DNA of 64,000 nucleotides. Source: Schizochytrium sp. TIO01. Its lineage: Eukaryota; Sar; Bigyra; Thraustochytrida; Thraustochytriidae. The position numbers were made by a program, and so were the translations under genes. Shown here one piece after another: positions 11,498-22,307 of the stretch; position 1 is the stretch's first letter, and each line of letters starts with the position of its first letter. The notes below the pieces were generated by a model. The model was not told the origin of the DNA. It made no database searches and was given only the letters and a program-made list of their open reading frames with translations. The stretch spans positions 4,752,862-4,816,861 of the forward strand of contig SMSO01000025.1 of NCBI GenBank assembly GCA_004764695.1, in the 5' to 3' direction.

Positions 11498-12152
11498 ATT
11501 CCATTTTTATGTCATGGGGCTTCTTATCATAACTTTTAAGTTATAACGTATATTTTGTATGCAGAAGCGGACTTGAAAAGACTTATTTTTACTATCAACT
11601 TTAATTAGTGAACCATACAGGAATGATAGATTTTGAAATTCTATCTTCTGGAAGCTGAAGCGTGTTGGAATAATTGGATGATTAAACTCAGCCTCGTTTT
11701 CTCATCTCGTTTGTCCAATGCCCTGTTAGCGCAATACGCCTTCTATCACATAAACTAATATTGACATGTTTCTTGTGCTCATAATAGCTATATGATTGCC
11801 CTGAATAATTGCCATAATGTCCAACATTCCCGCAAGATACCATTGGAAAAAATCCATTCAATATATTCAATATATTTAATTACAAGAGCGACAAAAGGGG
11901 GAAAAGTATTCTAAAATCTAGTTTTCTATTTCAATACTAAAAATTGGGTAGATAGCCGTGACTGCAAAGCTAAATCGTCCCAAATAATGCGGTAAGCAGT
12001 GCTCACTCGAATTTTCTAATAATGTCCATCACAATACACGGGTGCGACAAACGTTGGAGAACAGTACAGGAATTTGTAGGGTGAAAGCCCTCCTGGATGG
12101 TCCTAGACCAAACTTCAAAGTTCAAAGGCTAGAACAATGAATCTTCAGAGGT
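11498..12152. other. Convergent intergenic spacer
   Basis: AT-rich DNA between the 3' ends of the Nudix gene (+) and the kinesin gene (-). It probably holds both 3' UTRs. I see nothing else in it. Confidence 0.6.
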
Positions 12153-15100
12153 TTACGACCGCTCCGAGGAACCACGCGCCGCTGAACGTGAAGCGGCACC
12201 TTGTCCAGGTTTGGGAATCATCGAACGAAACTTTGCATTCGAAGACGCAGTTGGGGCAGTCAGACGACTGCTTGTTGCACCATTGGCTGGCGCCACGCTA
12301 GCTGCACTGGTGCCTGGAGAAGCTGTGTATCCTACTGCATCACGAGACATCGAGCGTGCCATACTCCGTACAGGCGTTGTTGAACCCGAACCGGTCGTCG
12401 ACAGAGATGAGCTCGATGCCGCACGAGTTCGTGGGGTTCCCCGAGCAGTTGCTGCAGCCCCATGTAATGCAGAAGTTGAAGCAGATGTACCAGGCATAGT
12501 AGGAGGACGACGCGTTCTATTGCCTTTTGGAGAGATGTTCTCACGTTCAGCAACAGTTGAACGAAGCCGCAGCAGCTCAGTGCGTTGCTTTTCCAGCATG
12601 ATCTCCATTTCTGAAACCTTTCGCTCTGCAGTGGCCTTGGCTTGAGCAAGGGCCTTGTGTTCAGCTTTAATTTTGCGTTTTTCGACCTCCACTTCGTTCT
12701 TCGCATCCTTCAGAGCCTCTCTGGATGCAGCAAGCTTAGTGCGCAAATCCGAAACCTCTTGCACGACGTGTTGCTGCTCACGATCGGAACGTTTGCGTAA
12801 TGCATCCTCCTTTTTAGTGCCTTCGGTTTTGATTGCGGACATTGCCTGCTCCGTAATGTGAAGCTTTCGTTTCAGATCGGCAATCTTTGCATCTGCCTTT
12901 TGCTTAGATTGCTTGAGATCTGTCACTTGTGCACGCATAGTCTGAATCTCCGCCATCGTACTTTTCACCTGAACCTGGCGCTTCGCAGGTCCCAGCTCAA
13001 TGTTGCGGGCACGTGCAGCAAACTGCAGTGAGAATAGGGTTTCCTGAGCGCTGCTCGGTGTCGGCGGAACCGTGAGGATCATCACAGTTCTCGAACTGCC
13101 GCCCAGGACCGGTTGAAGCACGTGTGTGAGCTTGGAGTTACGGTAAGGCACGTGACGGTTACGATCTTTACTATCTAGGGCTTCCATGACGTCGCCGAGG
13201 GCAGCAAGGGAGCGGTTGATGTGCTTGGTTTCATCAAGACGCGTGCCTTCAACATTGGACTTGGAAACACGCTCCGAGCCAGCAAGATCGACAAGGTAAA
13301 GCTGACCTGTCACATTTACTAAGACATCTTCTGAGGACGTTCCCACAACCTCAAGGATAATGATCAAGTGCGAACGCGAACTGTGCAGGTTCAGGTCCGT
13401 CGCTGCAGTGGATCGGTTCGCGCGGCCCACACGCAGAACCTCGTCCACACGCCGCGTACTATCACATGTGACCCAGTGCACCTCTGGCAAGCCGAGTCGA
13501 GCCCGCATCGGGTTTCGGGCGGATTCGCTCCCTGCCCTCTTCGAGGACTGAGTTACAGATGTCGCTGCTGATGCGACTGAAGATGTTTCAAATGCGTCAC
13601 TCATTCCATTCGTTCCGCTGTTGCGAGAAGGAGAAAGAGAGCCTGAGCCAGCACTTGTGCGACCACTTCGGGAAGATGACTCTTTGCGTGCATCTGGGAC
13701 TCCCGAAGCCAGCAGGTCGCGTACCTCTTCATTATAAATTTCCATCATCGCAAGACGCACCTTGTAAGACGATTGTCCAGAACTCTCAAGCATTTGCGTG
13801 AGCTCGAACACACGTTTGATGGTACGTCCATTCACACCAGGATTGTCTTCGGGTCCATCCATTGTGAATGTCTTGCCACTGCCGGTCTGACCGTACGCCA
13901 TAATACACGCATTAGACCCTCCAACCACGGACTCCGCGATACCAAGCGCCGCGATTTCGTTATTGAGTTGCGATTGCGTGGTGGTTGGCGCAAAGACGCG
14001 GTCGAATGCAAAGGGTCGTACAGTCTTGGTCTTTTCGTTTTGAAATGAAACCTCTTCAGAGCTCAACGGAGCGACCGAGGGTGTGTCTTCCAAGCCTAAG
14101 CGATCGTGCTCCAACGCAGGTCGAATCCGGCAGCATACAAGAATATTGCCTCGCATTTTCTGCATGCGAGACAGCAAAGAGGCATTCGTGCGCAATTGTG
14201 CCGTGTACGCTGCTCGAAGGCTTTCGACATTGTCAGGAAGCGCCGACGATGTCTGCATTTGCATCTTCGCAGCACGTTCCTCTTCGAGCAGTGTTGCCAT
14301 CTCACCGAGCTGCTGGCGAAGGCTGTTCACAACGCGCTTTTCTTCAGCAAGTTGCTGCTGCGACGAATCCAGTTCATCTCGAACAAGCTGCACCTGACGC
14401 TCACCAATTTGGCGTTCTTCGTCAAGTGCCGCCGCGAAGACCTTTTCTTCTGCTGCGTTCGAGTCAGCAGAGGCTCGCGCCTCCACAAGTGCTACTTCGA
14501 GGTCGGCATTCTTGGCACGGAGTTTGTTAACCTCGACAACCATCGCGTCGAGCTCTTCCTGTAGCTCCTTGTCTGCTCCTACAGAGATATTGCGTTCTGC
14601 GCGGAGCGTTTCGAGGGCCTCTTCAGCACTATCACGAGCATGTTCAGCCGCCTTGAGCGCGTCCCCTGCAGTAAGCAGCTCTTCTTGAAGAGCACCAAGG
14701 TGCAAAAGGTCTTTTTTGAGTTCCTCCACAAGCCTGTGCTGTTGGTCGAGGTCCTCGTCCTTGGCGTGCAGGCTCTCCTTCAGACAGTCAATTTCTTCAC
14801 GTAGCGAATCGATTTCTTGTGAAGATTCTACGACAGATTCCTCCTTGAGTTCTTGCAGAGCAGCACGAAGACCTTCAATCTCTTCTGCGGCTTTCTCTTC
14901 GGCGTGAGTCAAAGCTGCGCGGGCTTCGATGAGGGCTTCTTGGGACTGCTCAGCCTCTTCACGAGCACGATTTAGCTCCTCCGTCTCCTCAGCTGCAGCA
15001 TCTTGTGCCTTGGCCAAGGATTCACGCAGTTCATCAAGCTGAGAGTTAGCATTTGCAGCTTCTTGCCTCAGTGCAGAAATCTCTTCAGTCTGGGCATGGT

Positions 15101-17288
15101 CCCCGGCCTCCGCGTTCGCCTGAGCCTGCTCCAAGAGTGCCTGTGCATCTATAAGTTGCTGTTTGAGATCGTCGATCTCTCGCTTTGAATCGCTATTGTT
15201 TTCTTGCGTATCTGCAGCTAACTTCTGGGCTTCTTCCAGAGAAGATCTTGCTTCTTCAAGTTCTTCACGAGTCTCGGCAAGCTCGCGAGACAATTGATTT
15301 TGTGATTCATCTTGAGCAGCGGCGACATTTAACGCCTTGGACTCTGCTTCTTCGAGAGCATTTTTAACCTCTTCGAGCTCACCCTTAGCCTTGAGAAGCT
15401 CTTCAGCGGCCTTGGATTTGGCCTTCGTAAGAGCAGCCTTGGTATCGGTGAGCTCACGAGATAGTTGGTCGTAGGATTCACCTTGGGCAGTTGCAGCATT
15501 GGAGGCCTCAGATTCTGCTTGTTCAAGAGCAGCCTCAGTCTTCGCAAGCTTGTCATTCAATTTAGCAAGCTCGTCAGCAGCTTTGGATTCGGATTCTTCA
15601 AGAGCAGCCTTGAGTTCGCGCTGTGTTGTGGCGAGCTCATCTGCAGCCTTTGCTTGCGCTGCCTCGAGAGCAGCTTTCATCTGCTCGACTTCGTCATGCG
15701 TTTTGTCAAGCTGCTCTTTTGCTTCAGCTCGTGAATCTTCGAGGGCGTTTTGTGCCTTGGCTAGCTTTGCGTCAAGTTCCTCCCGAGAATTGGCATGTGT
15801 TTTTGCAGCAAGATTTGCCTTACTTTCTGCATCTCTTAGAGATGCCTTTGCACTCTCTAGTTCATCCTGGAGTTTATTAAGCTCCAGTGCAAGCTGCTCA
15901 TTTGATTCTCCCTGAGCGCTTGCTGCTGCAATAGCTCGTGCTCTTGCCTCTTGCAGCGCTGCTTTGGTGTTTTCCAGTTCCTGCTTCAATACTTCTTGCT
16001 GCTGCGCAGCATTTTGCTCAACGGTTTCGAGTGCAGCTTGTGTGTTCTCTAGCTCCTGGTGTGCTGCTGCAAGTTCCTCTTCAAGCTTTTGTTGTGCATT
16101 CAAGGCTGCCTCGGCTTTGCCTTCTGCTTCTTGAAGGGCCTCCATCGTTTCTTGAAGTTGCGTTTGTGCTTTTCGCAGCTGCTCTTCAAGTTTATCGTTT
16201 TGTTTTTCGCCTTCAGCGTCTGCCTTTGCTCGTGCTTCTTGCAGTTCTCTAAGTGCATTCTGGCTTGCTATCAGCTGATTACGGGCTTCCTCGAGTTGCC
16301 TTGAAACCTCTTCGTAATCTTCTCTACTTGTCTTTACCTGCTCTTCCCTTGCATCCTCCGCTTTCTGCAGTGCGTCTTTCGTCTTCTGTAGCTCTTCTCG
16401 GGTCTTTTTAAGTTCGTCCAGTGCGCCTTTCGCTGTCTCGAGTTCTTCCCTCGTCTTTTCGAGCTCTTCTCTTCTCTGTTGCTCTCTTTCAAGCTCTTCT
16501 CTTACCCTTTCGAGTTCTTCTTCTGCGTCTTGGACCTTCTTCCTCATTTCCTTCACTTCCTCTTCCCTCTCTCTCACTTCTTTTTGAGCCTCTTCGACCT
16601 GTTCTTGAAGTCGCTTAGCCTTCTCCGCGTTCTTTCTTTCCTCGGAGTCTTTTCTCTCGCATTTTTGTTGGAGCTCTAAGATCTCCTCCTTCAGGTCTTG
16701 CACTTCTTTTCTTAATTGGTTCACCTCCTCCGCATTTTGTGCCGCATCCTCCGCGCTCTGTGCTGCGTTGGCTGCGTTCTCTGCATTCTCTAGCTTCTGC
16801 TCGAGGGCAACAAGCTCTGCTTGTGCCTCTCTAAGTTGTTCTTGAGTCCTCTGGAGACGTTCCTTTTCCTGCTCCTTTTCCTCCTGAAGGAACACGTTCT
16901 GCTCCATCTGCTGCTCCAGCTGGTGCCCTGCATCCTGGGCATCTGCCTCTGCAATACGAAGCTTGTTCTCAAGCTCATCGTTGGCAGTTTCGAGCCTCCT
17001 CCTGGCACTAGCTGCTTCCTCAATCTCTTTTTCAAGGTCCCTGGTTCGCTCCTCAAGCCTGAGTAGCTTTGGCTCAACGTCCTTGACTTTGGCTCGAGCG
17101 GCATCTGCCTCTGCACTGCGTTGGGCAGCCTCACGCTGCAGAGCCGCCGCGCGCTCCTCACTAGCGGCGAGCTCAGCCTCGAGAGCTTCTTCAAGCTCGC
17201 GGGAGGACTCCATAAACTCATCGAGCTCAGCCTGCCGCTGCGTGGCAGTCTCCCGCCAGTACGCAACATCTTCGCCTGTTGAAGACAT
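12153..17288 (-). CDS. Kinesin-14-type motor with very long N-terminal coiled coil and C-terminal extension
   Basis: A single uninterrupted frame of 1,711 codons with an ATG at 17288. Residues about 10-1040 are almost entirely Glu/Lys/Ala/Gln-rich coiled coil; the 350-660 part contains near-repeats (SAQGESNEQL, TAQGESYDQL, AAQDESQNQL). The motor spans about 1047-1430. It opens with MQKMRGNILVCCRIRP, the kinesin-14 neck/motor junction, then P-loop GQTGSGKT (about 1134), switch I NLHSSRSH, switch II DLAGSE (about 1335) and HVPYRNSKLT. A coiled neck directly before the motor marks kinesin-14, the minus-end-directed family that acts on spindle and other microtubules. Unlike typical kinesin-14s, about 280 residues follow the motor: a second coiled coil, then a basic Ser/Thr/Ala-rich tail. 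Motor class is firm; directionality is inferred from class. Confidence 0.93.
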   Translation of the reverse strand: MSSTGEDVAYWRETATQRQAELDEFMESSRELEEALEAELAASEERAAALQREAAQRSAEADAARAKVKDVEPKLLRLEERTRDLEKEIEEAASARRRLETANDELENKLRIAEADAQDAGHQLEQQMEQNVFLQEEKEQEKERLQRTQEQLREAQAELVALEQKLENAENAANAAQSAEDAAQNAEEVNQLRKEVQDLKEEILELQQKCERKDSEERKNAEKAKRLQEQVEEAQKEVREREEEVKEMRKKVQDAEEELERVREELEREQQRREELEKTREELETAKGALDELKKTREELQKTKDALQKAEDAREEQVKTSREDYEEVSRQLEEARNQLIASQNALRELQEARAKADAEGEKQNDKLEEQLRKAQTQLQETMEALQEAEGKAEAALNAQQKLEEELAAAHQELENTQAALETVEQNAAQQQEVLKQELENTKAALQEARARAIAAASAQGESNEQLALELNKLQDELESAKASLRDAESKANLAAKTHANSREELDAKLAKAQNALEDSRAEAKEQLDKTHDEVEQMKAALEAAQAKAADELATTQRELKAALEESESKAADELAKLNDKLAKTEAALEQAESEASNAATAQGESYDQLSRELTDTKAALTKAKSKAAEELLKAKGELEEVKNALEEAESKALNVAAAQDESQNQLSRELAETREELEEARSSLEEAQKLAADTQENNSDSKREIDDLKQQLIDAQALLEQAQANAEAGDHAQTEEISALRQEAANANSQLDELRESLAKAQDAAAEETEELNRAREEAEQSQEALIEARAALTHAEEKAAEEIEGLRAALQELKEESVVESSQEIDSLREEIDCLKESLHAKDEDLDQQHRLVEELKKDLLHLGALQEELLTAGDALKAAEHARDSAEEALETLRAERNISVGADKELQEELDAMVVEVNKLRAKNADLEVALVEARASADSNAAEEKVFAAALDEERQIGERQVQLVRDELDSSQQQLAEEKRVVNSLRQQLGEMATLLEEERAAKMQMQTSSALPDNVESLRAAYTAQLRTNASLLSRMQKMRGNILVCCRIRPALEHDRLGLEDTPSVAPLSSEEVSFQNEKTKTVRPFAFDRVFAPTTTQSQLNNEIAALGIAESVVGGSNACIMAYGQTGSGKTFTMDGPEDNPGVNGRTIKRVFELTQMLESSGQSSYKVRLAMMEIYNEEVRDLLASGVPDARKESSSRSGRTSAGSGSLSPSRNSGTNGMSDAFETSSVASAATSVTQSSKRAGSESARNPMRARLGLPEVHWVTCDSTRRVDEVLRVGRANRSTAATDLNLHSSRSHLIIILEVVGTSSEDVLVNVTGQLYLVDLAGSERVSKSNVEGTRLDETKHINRSLAALGDVMEALDSKDRNRHVPYRNSKLTHVLQPVLGGSSRTVMILTVPPTPSSAQETLFSLQFAARARNIELGPAKRQVQVKSTMAEIQTMRAQVTDLKQSKQKADAKIADLKRKLHITEQAMSAIKTEGTKKEDALRKRSDREQQHVVQEVSDLRTKLAASREALKDAKNEVEVEKRKIKAEHKALAQAKATAERKVSEMEIMLEKQRTELLRLRSTVAERENISPKGNRTRRPPTMPGTSASTSALHGAAATARGTPRTRAASSSSLSTTGSGSTTPVRSMARSMSRDAVGYTASPGTSAASVAPANGATSSRLTAPTASSNAKFRSMIPKPGQGAASRSAARGSSERS

Positions 17289-18946
17289 TCTGTTCGGGAT
17301 CCACGTAAGGGTTCACGCAGCTCAAGGCTTACGCGAGGAAGTATGAACTGATACTGATACCGTTAGTTAAGAATTGACGGCACCTAGTGAAGAAGTTCTC
17401 TGCGTAAAGATAGTCGCACTTGCGTGGGTAGAGCAAGGCGCTCACGACGAACAATTTCTAATAGAGGATTCAGAATCCTACAAGAGCTAGATGTTGAGGG
17501 CTGGCTAAAAGTTTAGTAGGAGATAATACGCGATCTTCGGGGATGATTGATGGTCTAGGATGTCACGGGCCAGATCAGTTCTGATCTGATTTGAAACTGA
17601 TCCCGAGCAAACTTTAGTCTGATCCTGATCGAATTGATGCGAGCAGAGCAGAGCAAAGCCGAGCGGATGAGTAGATGTCGACGAGATATATGGTTGATGC
17701 GCAGCGAGGGGTGGGGCGACCGAGCGAGCTGCTTCAGCTGCAGTCCAGATCCCACTCTGGTCTGCTCGGCCTCGCCTCAAGCGAGGTTATCAGTTTTACC
17801 AATTCAATTCAACCAAGCTGAGAAAAAATGTGCTCATAGAATGACACTGTTCCAATTGTTCTTATTGTTCTTAATAATCCATGAAAAGTATTCAATTGGG
17901 TGGGACAGAGGAATGAAATGTTGAATTGTTCATTTATTGACTATCTGCCATTCATGCATAAATCGAGGAAAACGATCATTTCAAAAGCAAGTGGCAATAG
18001 CTGCAGAGGTGGGCATAGTTTGCTATGACCATCACAACTACCCGTTGTACGTAAGCTTGTCGTCTTGTAGTTTTCCGCTCTCTGTAAATGATGATAATAT
18101 TTTCTGAAACTCCGTTCGCGTTTACTACTAGTTATACGTATTTGCTACTTGGGATAGCTACGTACATAACTACTGCTAACTGCATGCCTACTAGCCATCA
18201 CCTAAATTGCCTAAAGTGACGGAATGCTTAAGGCTGCACAGAATGACGGCCCGTCTATATACATTGAACACACTGAAAAACAGCGGGCACGGTTTGATGC
18301 TAGCCAAAACGAAAGCTACGTCAATGGAAAATTGTAGAGAGAGATGATTTAATAACTTTACGCTAGAAAGTGATATCAATGCAGAACGGAAGGGCGGGGG
18401 TACAGATAAGCAAACAGTCCAAATGTGACAATCGCGGTGCTCAGTAACGCCGATCGCTTATGATTTTTTGATTTTTTTTATGTAGACTCGATTTGTAGTT
18501 CCTGGGGAGGCCCTCCAACATGTTCAGAAGACAATATATGCATGGTCACGTGTTTCACGATATCGATGCAAGTCACTTTAAATCATTTGAGTTATGCCAG
18601 TGTCGAAGCTACACGCGCGCTCAAGCTAACAGGGTTGTGTGGGCTTTCAGACAATCAAGAGCATACCAGAATCTATATAGTAAGCACACGAGCGTTGCCG
18701 GGTACACAAGATGAACAATTAGCAATCCAATAATGAACAATCCAGCTTCCATTAGTTTGTGTGCAGAGTACCGAGTTATACATATATGCATCGCCACATG
18801 CAGCGAATAGCAAATAGCATTAGCCAATTGCAGCCTGTGCTCTGATTCATGAATGGAGTCCATGAAGAGTCAGTCTGCTTCAGCTCCAAACTGGTGGGAT
18901 GAATAAAGTCACGGAGACGCTACGAGTTTGTCAAAGAAGCCGGCAT
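17289..18946. other. Intergenic spacer, kinesin upstream region
   Basis: 1.66 kb between the kinesin start and the RF2 stop, both on the minus strand. It should contain the kinesin promoter and the RF2 3' UTR. Only short overlapping open frames are present and no RNA gene is recognised. Confidence 0.6.
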
Positions 18947-20401
18947 CTAGGAGGAAGCACTATCGCTATCCTCTGAGGCGAGCTGGGCCAAAGAGGCCTC
19001 CATGAACGGCGTGAGAAAGTCGGGCTCACCCTTGAGCACAGCCATCGCCTGCGGTGTTTCATGATTAGTGCGGTGATCCTTCACCAGCTTGTACGGATGG
19101 AGTACGTACGAGCGAATCTGGTTGCCCCATGCGTTATCTCCCAGAGAGTCTCGTTGTGCTCGTTTGGCGTCACGCTCTGCCTGAAGTTTTCGCTCCAAGA
19201 GTCGCGATCGGAGTGCTGCCATCGCTGTCGCCTTATTGCGATGTTGCGATCGCTCGGCTTGAGATTGTGCAATAACACCCGTCGGAATGTGCGTAATTCG
19301 CACAGCAGACTCAGTTGTGTTCACGTGCTGTCCTCCGGCTCCAGAGGCTCTGAATGTATCGATCTTGAGGTCTGCAGGATCGAGCTCAATCATCTGGTTA
19401 TCATCGTCATCTTCGACGAGCGGCATGACGCTGACCTGAGCAAAACAAGTCTGGCGACGTCCGTTGGAATCATACTCCGAAATGCGGACCATGCGATGGA
19501 CACCTGTCTCAGTCTTTGCCCATCCGTAAGCGTTGAGACCGCGAATCTGTAGCGTTGCAGATCGAAGTCCTGCCTCAGTGCCTGGCGATGTCTCTGTAAC
19601 GGTCACATTGTAGCCGCTTTGCTCACCCCAGCGCTTGTACATTTCCAACAGCATTTCAGTCCAATCACAAGACTCGGTGCCTCCAGCGCCAGCTGCGAAC
19701 TCAATTACACATCCAAGTCTATCAGCGGGGTGGTCTAGCAGCATGCTAAGGTGAAATCTCTGGACCTGCTTATTGATCTGCTGCATCTCTTCAAAACAAT
19801 CTGCGACAACCTGAGATTCGCCTTCCTCGTCCGCCATAGATGCCATCTCCAAGGCGTTCTCGATGCCTGTTGCAAAGTTATCTAGGGTAGTGACCATATC
19901 AGAAAGTGCGGCATGCTCACGGCTGAGTTTGCCAGCGCGGTCAGGGTCATCCCAAAGATCTTCGCGAGCAAGCTCCTTACCAAGCTCAGCGACTCTATCG
20001 CGTATACCCCGGGTTTCCATCTTTGTACGAATGGTCTCCACCATGGAGTTCACTGAACGGTGCAATTCCTGCACACTGTACAGACTCGCAGATTTGGAGC
20101 CTTCTCCAGAAGAGCTGGAAGAGGAGTCGGTGTTGCTGCTCATGAATCGCGCATTGCGATGCCCAAGAGCACCACAGAAATATGCATGATGCTGGCCTTG
20201 AAGTTGGCTTTGAGATTGGGGCTGGCTGGACAATCCCGAAAGAACTCGGAGACTTTGGAGGGGACCTGTGACGGAGGAGATCGATCGAAATGCGGAGTAG
20301 TGGTGAATTGAAACGCTCTTGGAGACTGCGTTCTTGCACACTGCCTTGCCAGCGGATGATGCAGCAGCTGCTTGAAAGCGCTGCAGCAAATGCTGCTGCA
20401 T
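18947..20401 (-). CDS. Organelle-type peptide chain release factor 2 (class I, RF2-like)
   Basis: 484 residues from the first in-frame ATG at 20401; the frame is open upstream but lacks an ATG. The first 60 residues (MQQHLLQRFQAAAASSAGKA, then Ser/Arg-rich) look like a mitochondrial or plastid transit peptide. RF2 homology starts near residue 120. It includes GAGGTESCDWTEMLLEMY, SGAGGQHVNTTESAVRITH with the catalytic GGQ at 356-358 (bases 19328-19336), QSQAERSQHRNKATAM and WGNQIRSYVLHPYKLVKDHR near the end. The factor would release completed chains at stop codons on organellar ribosomes. The anomaly is the codon-recognition loop: GVHRMVRISEYDSNGRRQ has SEY (residues 308-310, bases 19472-19480) where RF2 normally has SPF. 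It is divergent from the BSD/YjjX gene. Confidence 0.92.
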   Translation of the reverse strand: MQQHLLQRFQAAAASSAGKAVCKNAVSKSVSIHHYSAFRSISSVTGPLQSLRVLSGLSSQPQSQSQLQGQHHAYFCGALGHRNARFMSSNTDSSSSSSGEGSKSASLYSVQELHRSVNSMVETIRTKMETRGIRDRVAELGKELAREDLWDDPDRAGKLSREHAALSDMVTTLDNFATGIENALEMASMADEEGESQVVADCFEEMQQINKQVQRFHLSMLLDHPADRLGCVIEFAAGAGGTESCDWTEMLLEMYKRWGEQSGYNVTVTETSPGTEAGLRSATLQIRGLNAYGWAKTETGVHRMVRISEYDSNGRRQTCFAQVSVMPLVEDDDDNQMIELDPADLKIDTFRASGAGGQHVNTTESAVRITHIPTGVIAQSQAERSQHRNKATAMAALRSRLLERKLQAERDAKRAQRDSLGDNAWGNQIRSYVLHPYKLVKDHRTNHETPQAMAVLKGEPDFLTPFMEASLAQLASEDSDSASS

Positions 20402-21647
20402 GGTCTCTGGAAGGTCGGTTCGCAGACTACAACGAGACCAGAGTAAATAATGATCAACACAGAAGCTGCACCGCCCTGGTGTTAGACGAGATAGCCGGAA
20501 AGGAAGAGGTTTCTGCAAGTAGGGCGGCAGGCAGGTAGGGAGCTGCCCTCTTGGTTTGCTTGCTCGCTCTGCATGCAATCACTCTCAATCACTCATTCAC
20601 TTATCTATAATATACAGGCCTAGTAATACCTAGCAACACCTACTATTCACAATTTAACGATTTACTTCAGACATAACCTCTCTGTGTTACCTTTGCTCAT
20701 CATTCGTAGTTCATCACACTTGAGCTTTAAGCATCCATCACTCTGATGCATCTTGAAAATCTAAGAGAAACGATTGATACATTGCAGGCATGGCACAAGC
20801 AATCAACACTTGTGTTGCTGAAAGAACGAGACTATATTTAGGTATTGTAGTATTGGTGGTTGTTGTTGCAGGTGCAATCAACATGCTTCTTCTGTTGGCG
20901 CTGTTGAACAGCCTTGCATGGAGGTGTCGTTCACAAAGCTGCGATTAGTATCACAAAATGTTTCTCACACAAGCAAGTAGCACGGATCTCTTCCTTGCAG
21001 GCTCATGCATGCGAACTTGCAAACTCAGCTCTTGATCTGTAATCTCATTGCTGTTCCACAATCGTACGGACTCTTGGGTGATACCATACGTGTCATACCT
21101 TTATTCCTTTTTTATTATCTCTTATCGTAGTAGGCACTATCTATCTAGGCACCTAGTACTCCATTTTTCTTTTCTTGTAATGGTAACTAGTTACGTGCAA
21201 TAAAATTCTTCCTTTTAAAAATTAATAAATTGTAAACACAAATAATAATATTTTATAATATTTTATTCTTTTTGTATTTTAATTTAAAATAAAATAAAAA
21301 TATCATCACAAAAAATTAAGAGTTTGTCAAAGAATCAACTTGGACCACGCGTTCACCATCTCAGTACTATGCTTCCCCCAAACCCACATCGGGCATCCAT
21401 CTCTTTTTACTATGACGCGCGTACTCCTGTCCTTTTTGGAGTGGACTGTTTCAGTTTTTGCATTCCCATTTTTGTTTCTGTTTCTACATAATACGGTGAG
21501 ACAATTGTAGCACGTAGCTCCATCTCAATTGATCGAGTAAGAAGAAGGATTCTGCTCCCCAACTAAGTGCATATCGGAACTGATAAAGGGGCAGAGGCCA
21601 ATCGGGAAGGGTTTGATGTCTAGGATTGTTATCATTATTGATATCAT

Positions 21648-21679
<32 letters not shown>

Positions 21680-22307
21680 GCAGCATCATAGACGAACAAG
21701 GTACTGACGTCAAGCACCTACTGGAGCATTCAGGATTAGGTTTGATTTACTTGACATCTACAGGCCCGTACGCACCATGTACTGTAATTCTTCATAAATA
21801 CGAATTCTTGATGGCAAACAAGATATCACACCGTGGAGGTATGTTCAGATAACAGTGATGAAGCAATGCTGATGTGGAGGTAGTCCCCATTGAGGGTTCT
21901 ACTGAATGCCATCTGCGTTTTCTGTATCTATTAAATGCCACAGATCAGTTGGCCTGAAGGAAAGCAATATTTTGTCAGGCTTACGTTAATGCACGCATCC
22001 TTGTTAGGACGGACAATCACCTCCTCGAGTACAAGAAGTGGAATGATACAATCCGCAAGATAACCCGATGAAGTTTTGTGTACGTTTAAGAGCAAGTAAA
22101 GAAGATATTTTTGTTTTTGTTTGTTTTTGATGTAATTGTCATTTTTTGAGACAACCTCTAATTCGCAAAACCCAACTAGAGCGCAACGTTTTCGACGCAA
22201 GCAACGCCGAGGCACACCCCTTGCCTGTGTGCCGCTGCCCCGCAAACCTCTATTTACCTCGCTTAGCTGCACTTTGTTAGGCTAACTTCGACAAAACCTT
22301 CGCCGTC
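20402..22307. other. Divergent intergenic region with (ATC)n(AGC)n repeat
   Basis: 1.9 kb between the divergent RF2 (-) and BSD/YjjX (+) genes, presumably holding both promoters. It is very AT-rich near 21200-21320. A trinucleotide block at about 21640-21688 has ATC triplets followed by nine AGC triplets. No gene was recognised. Confidence 0.6.

Noticed and set aside
21484-21852. Frames with poly-Ser, poly-Ala or poly-Asp at 21.6 kb
   Set aside because: They arise from the (ATC)n(AGC)n repeat read in different frames.
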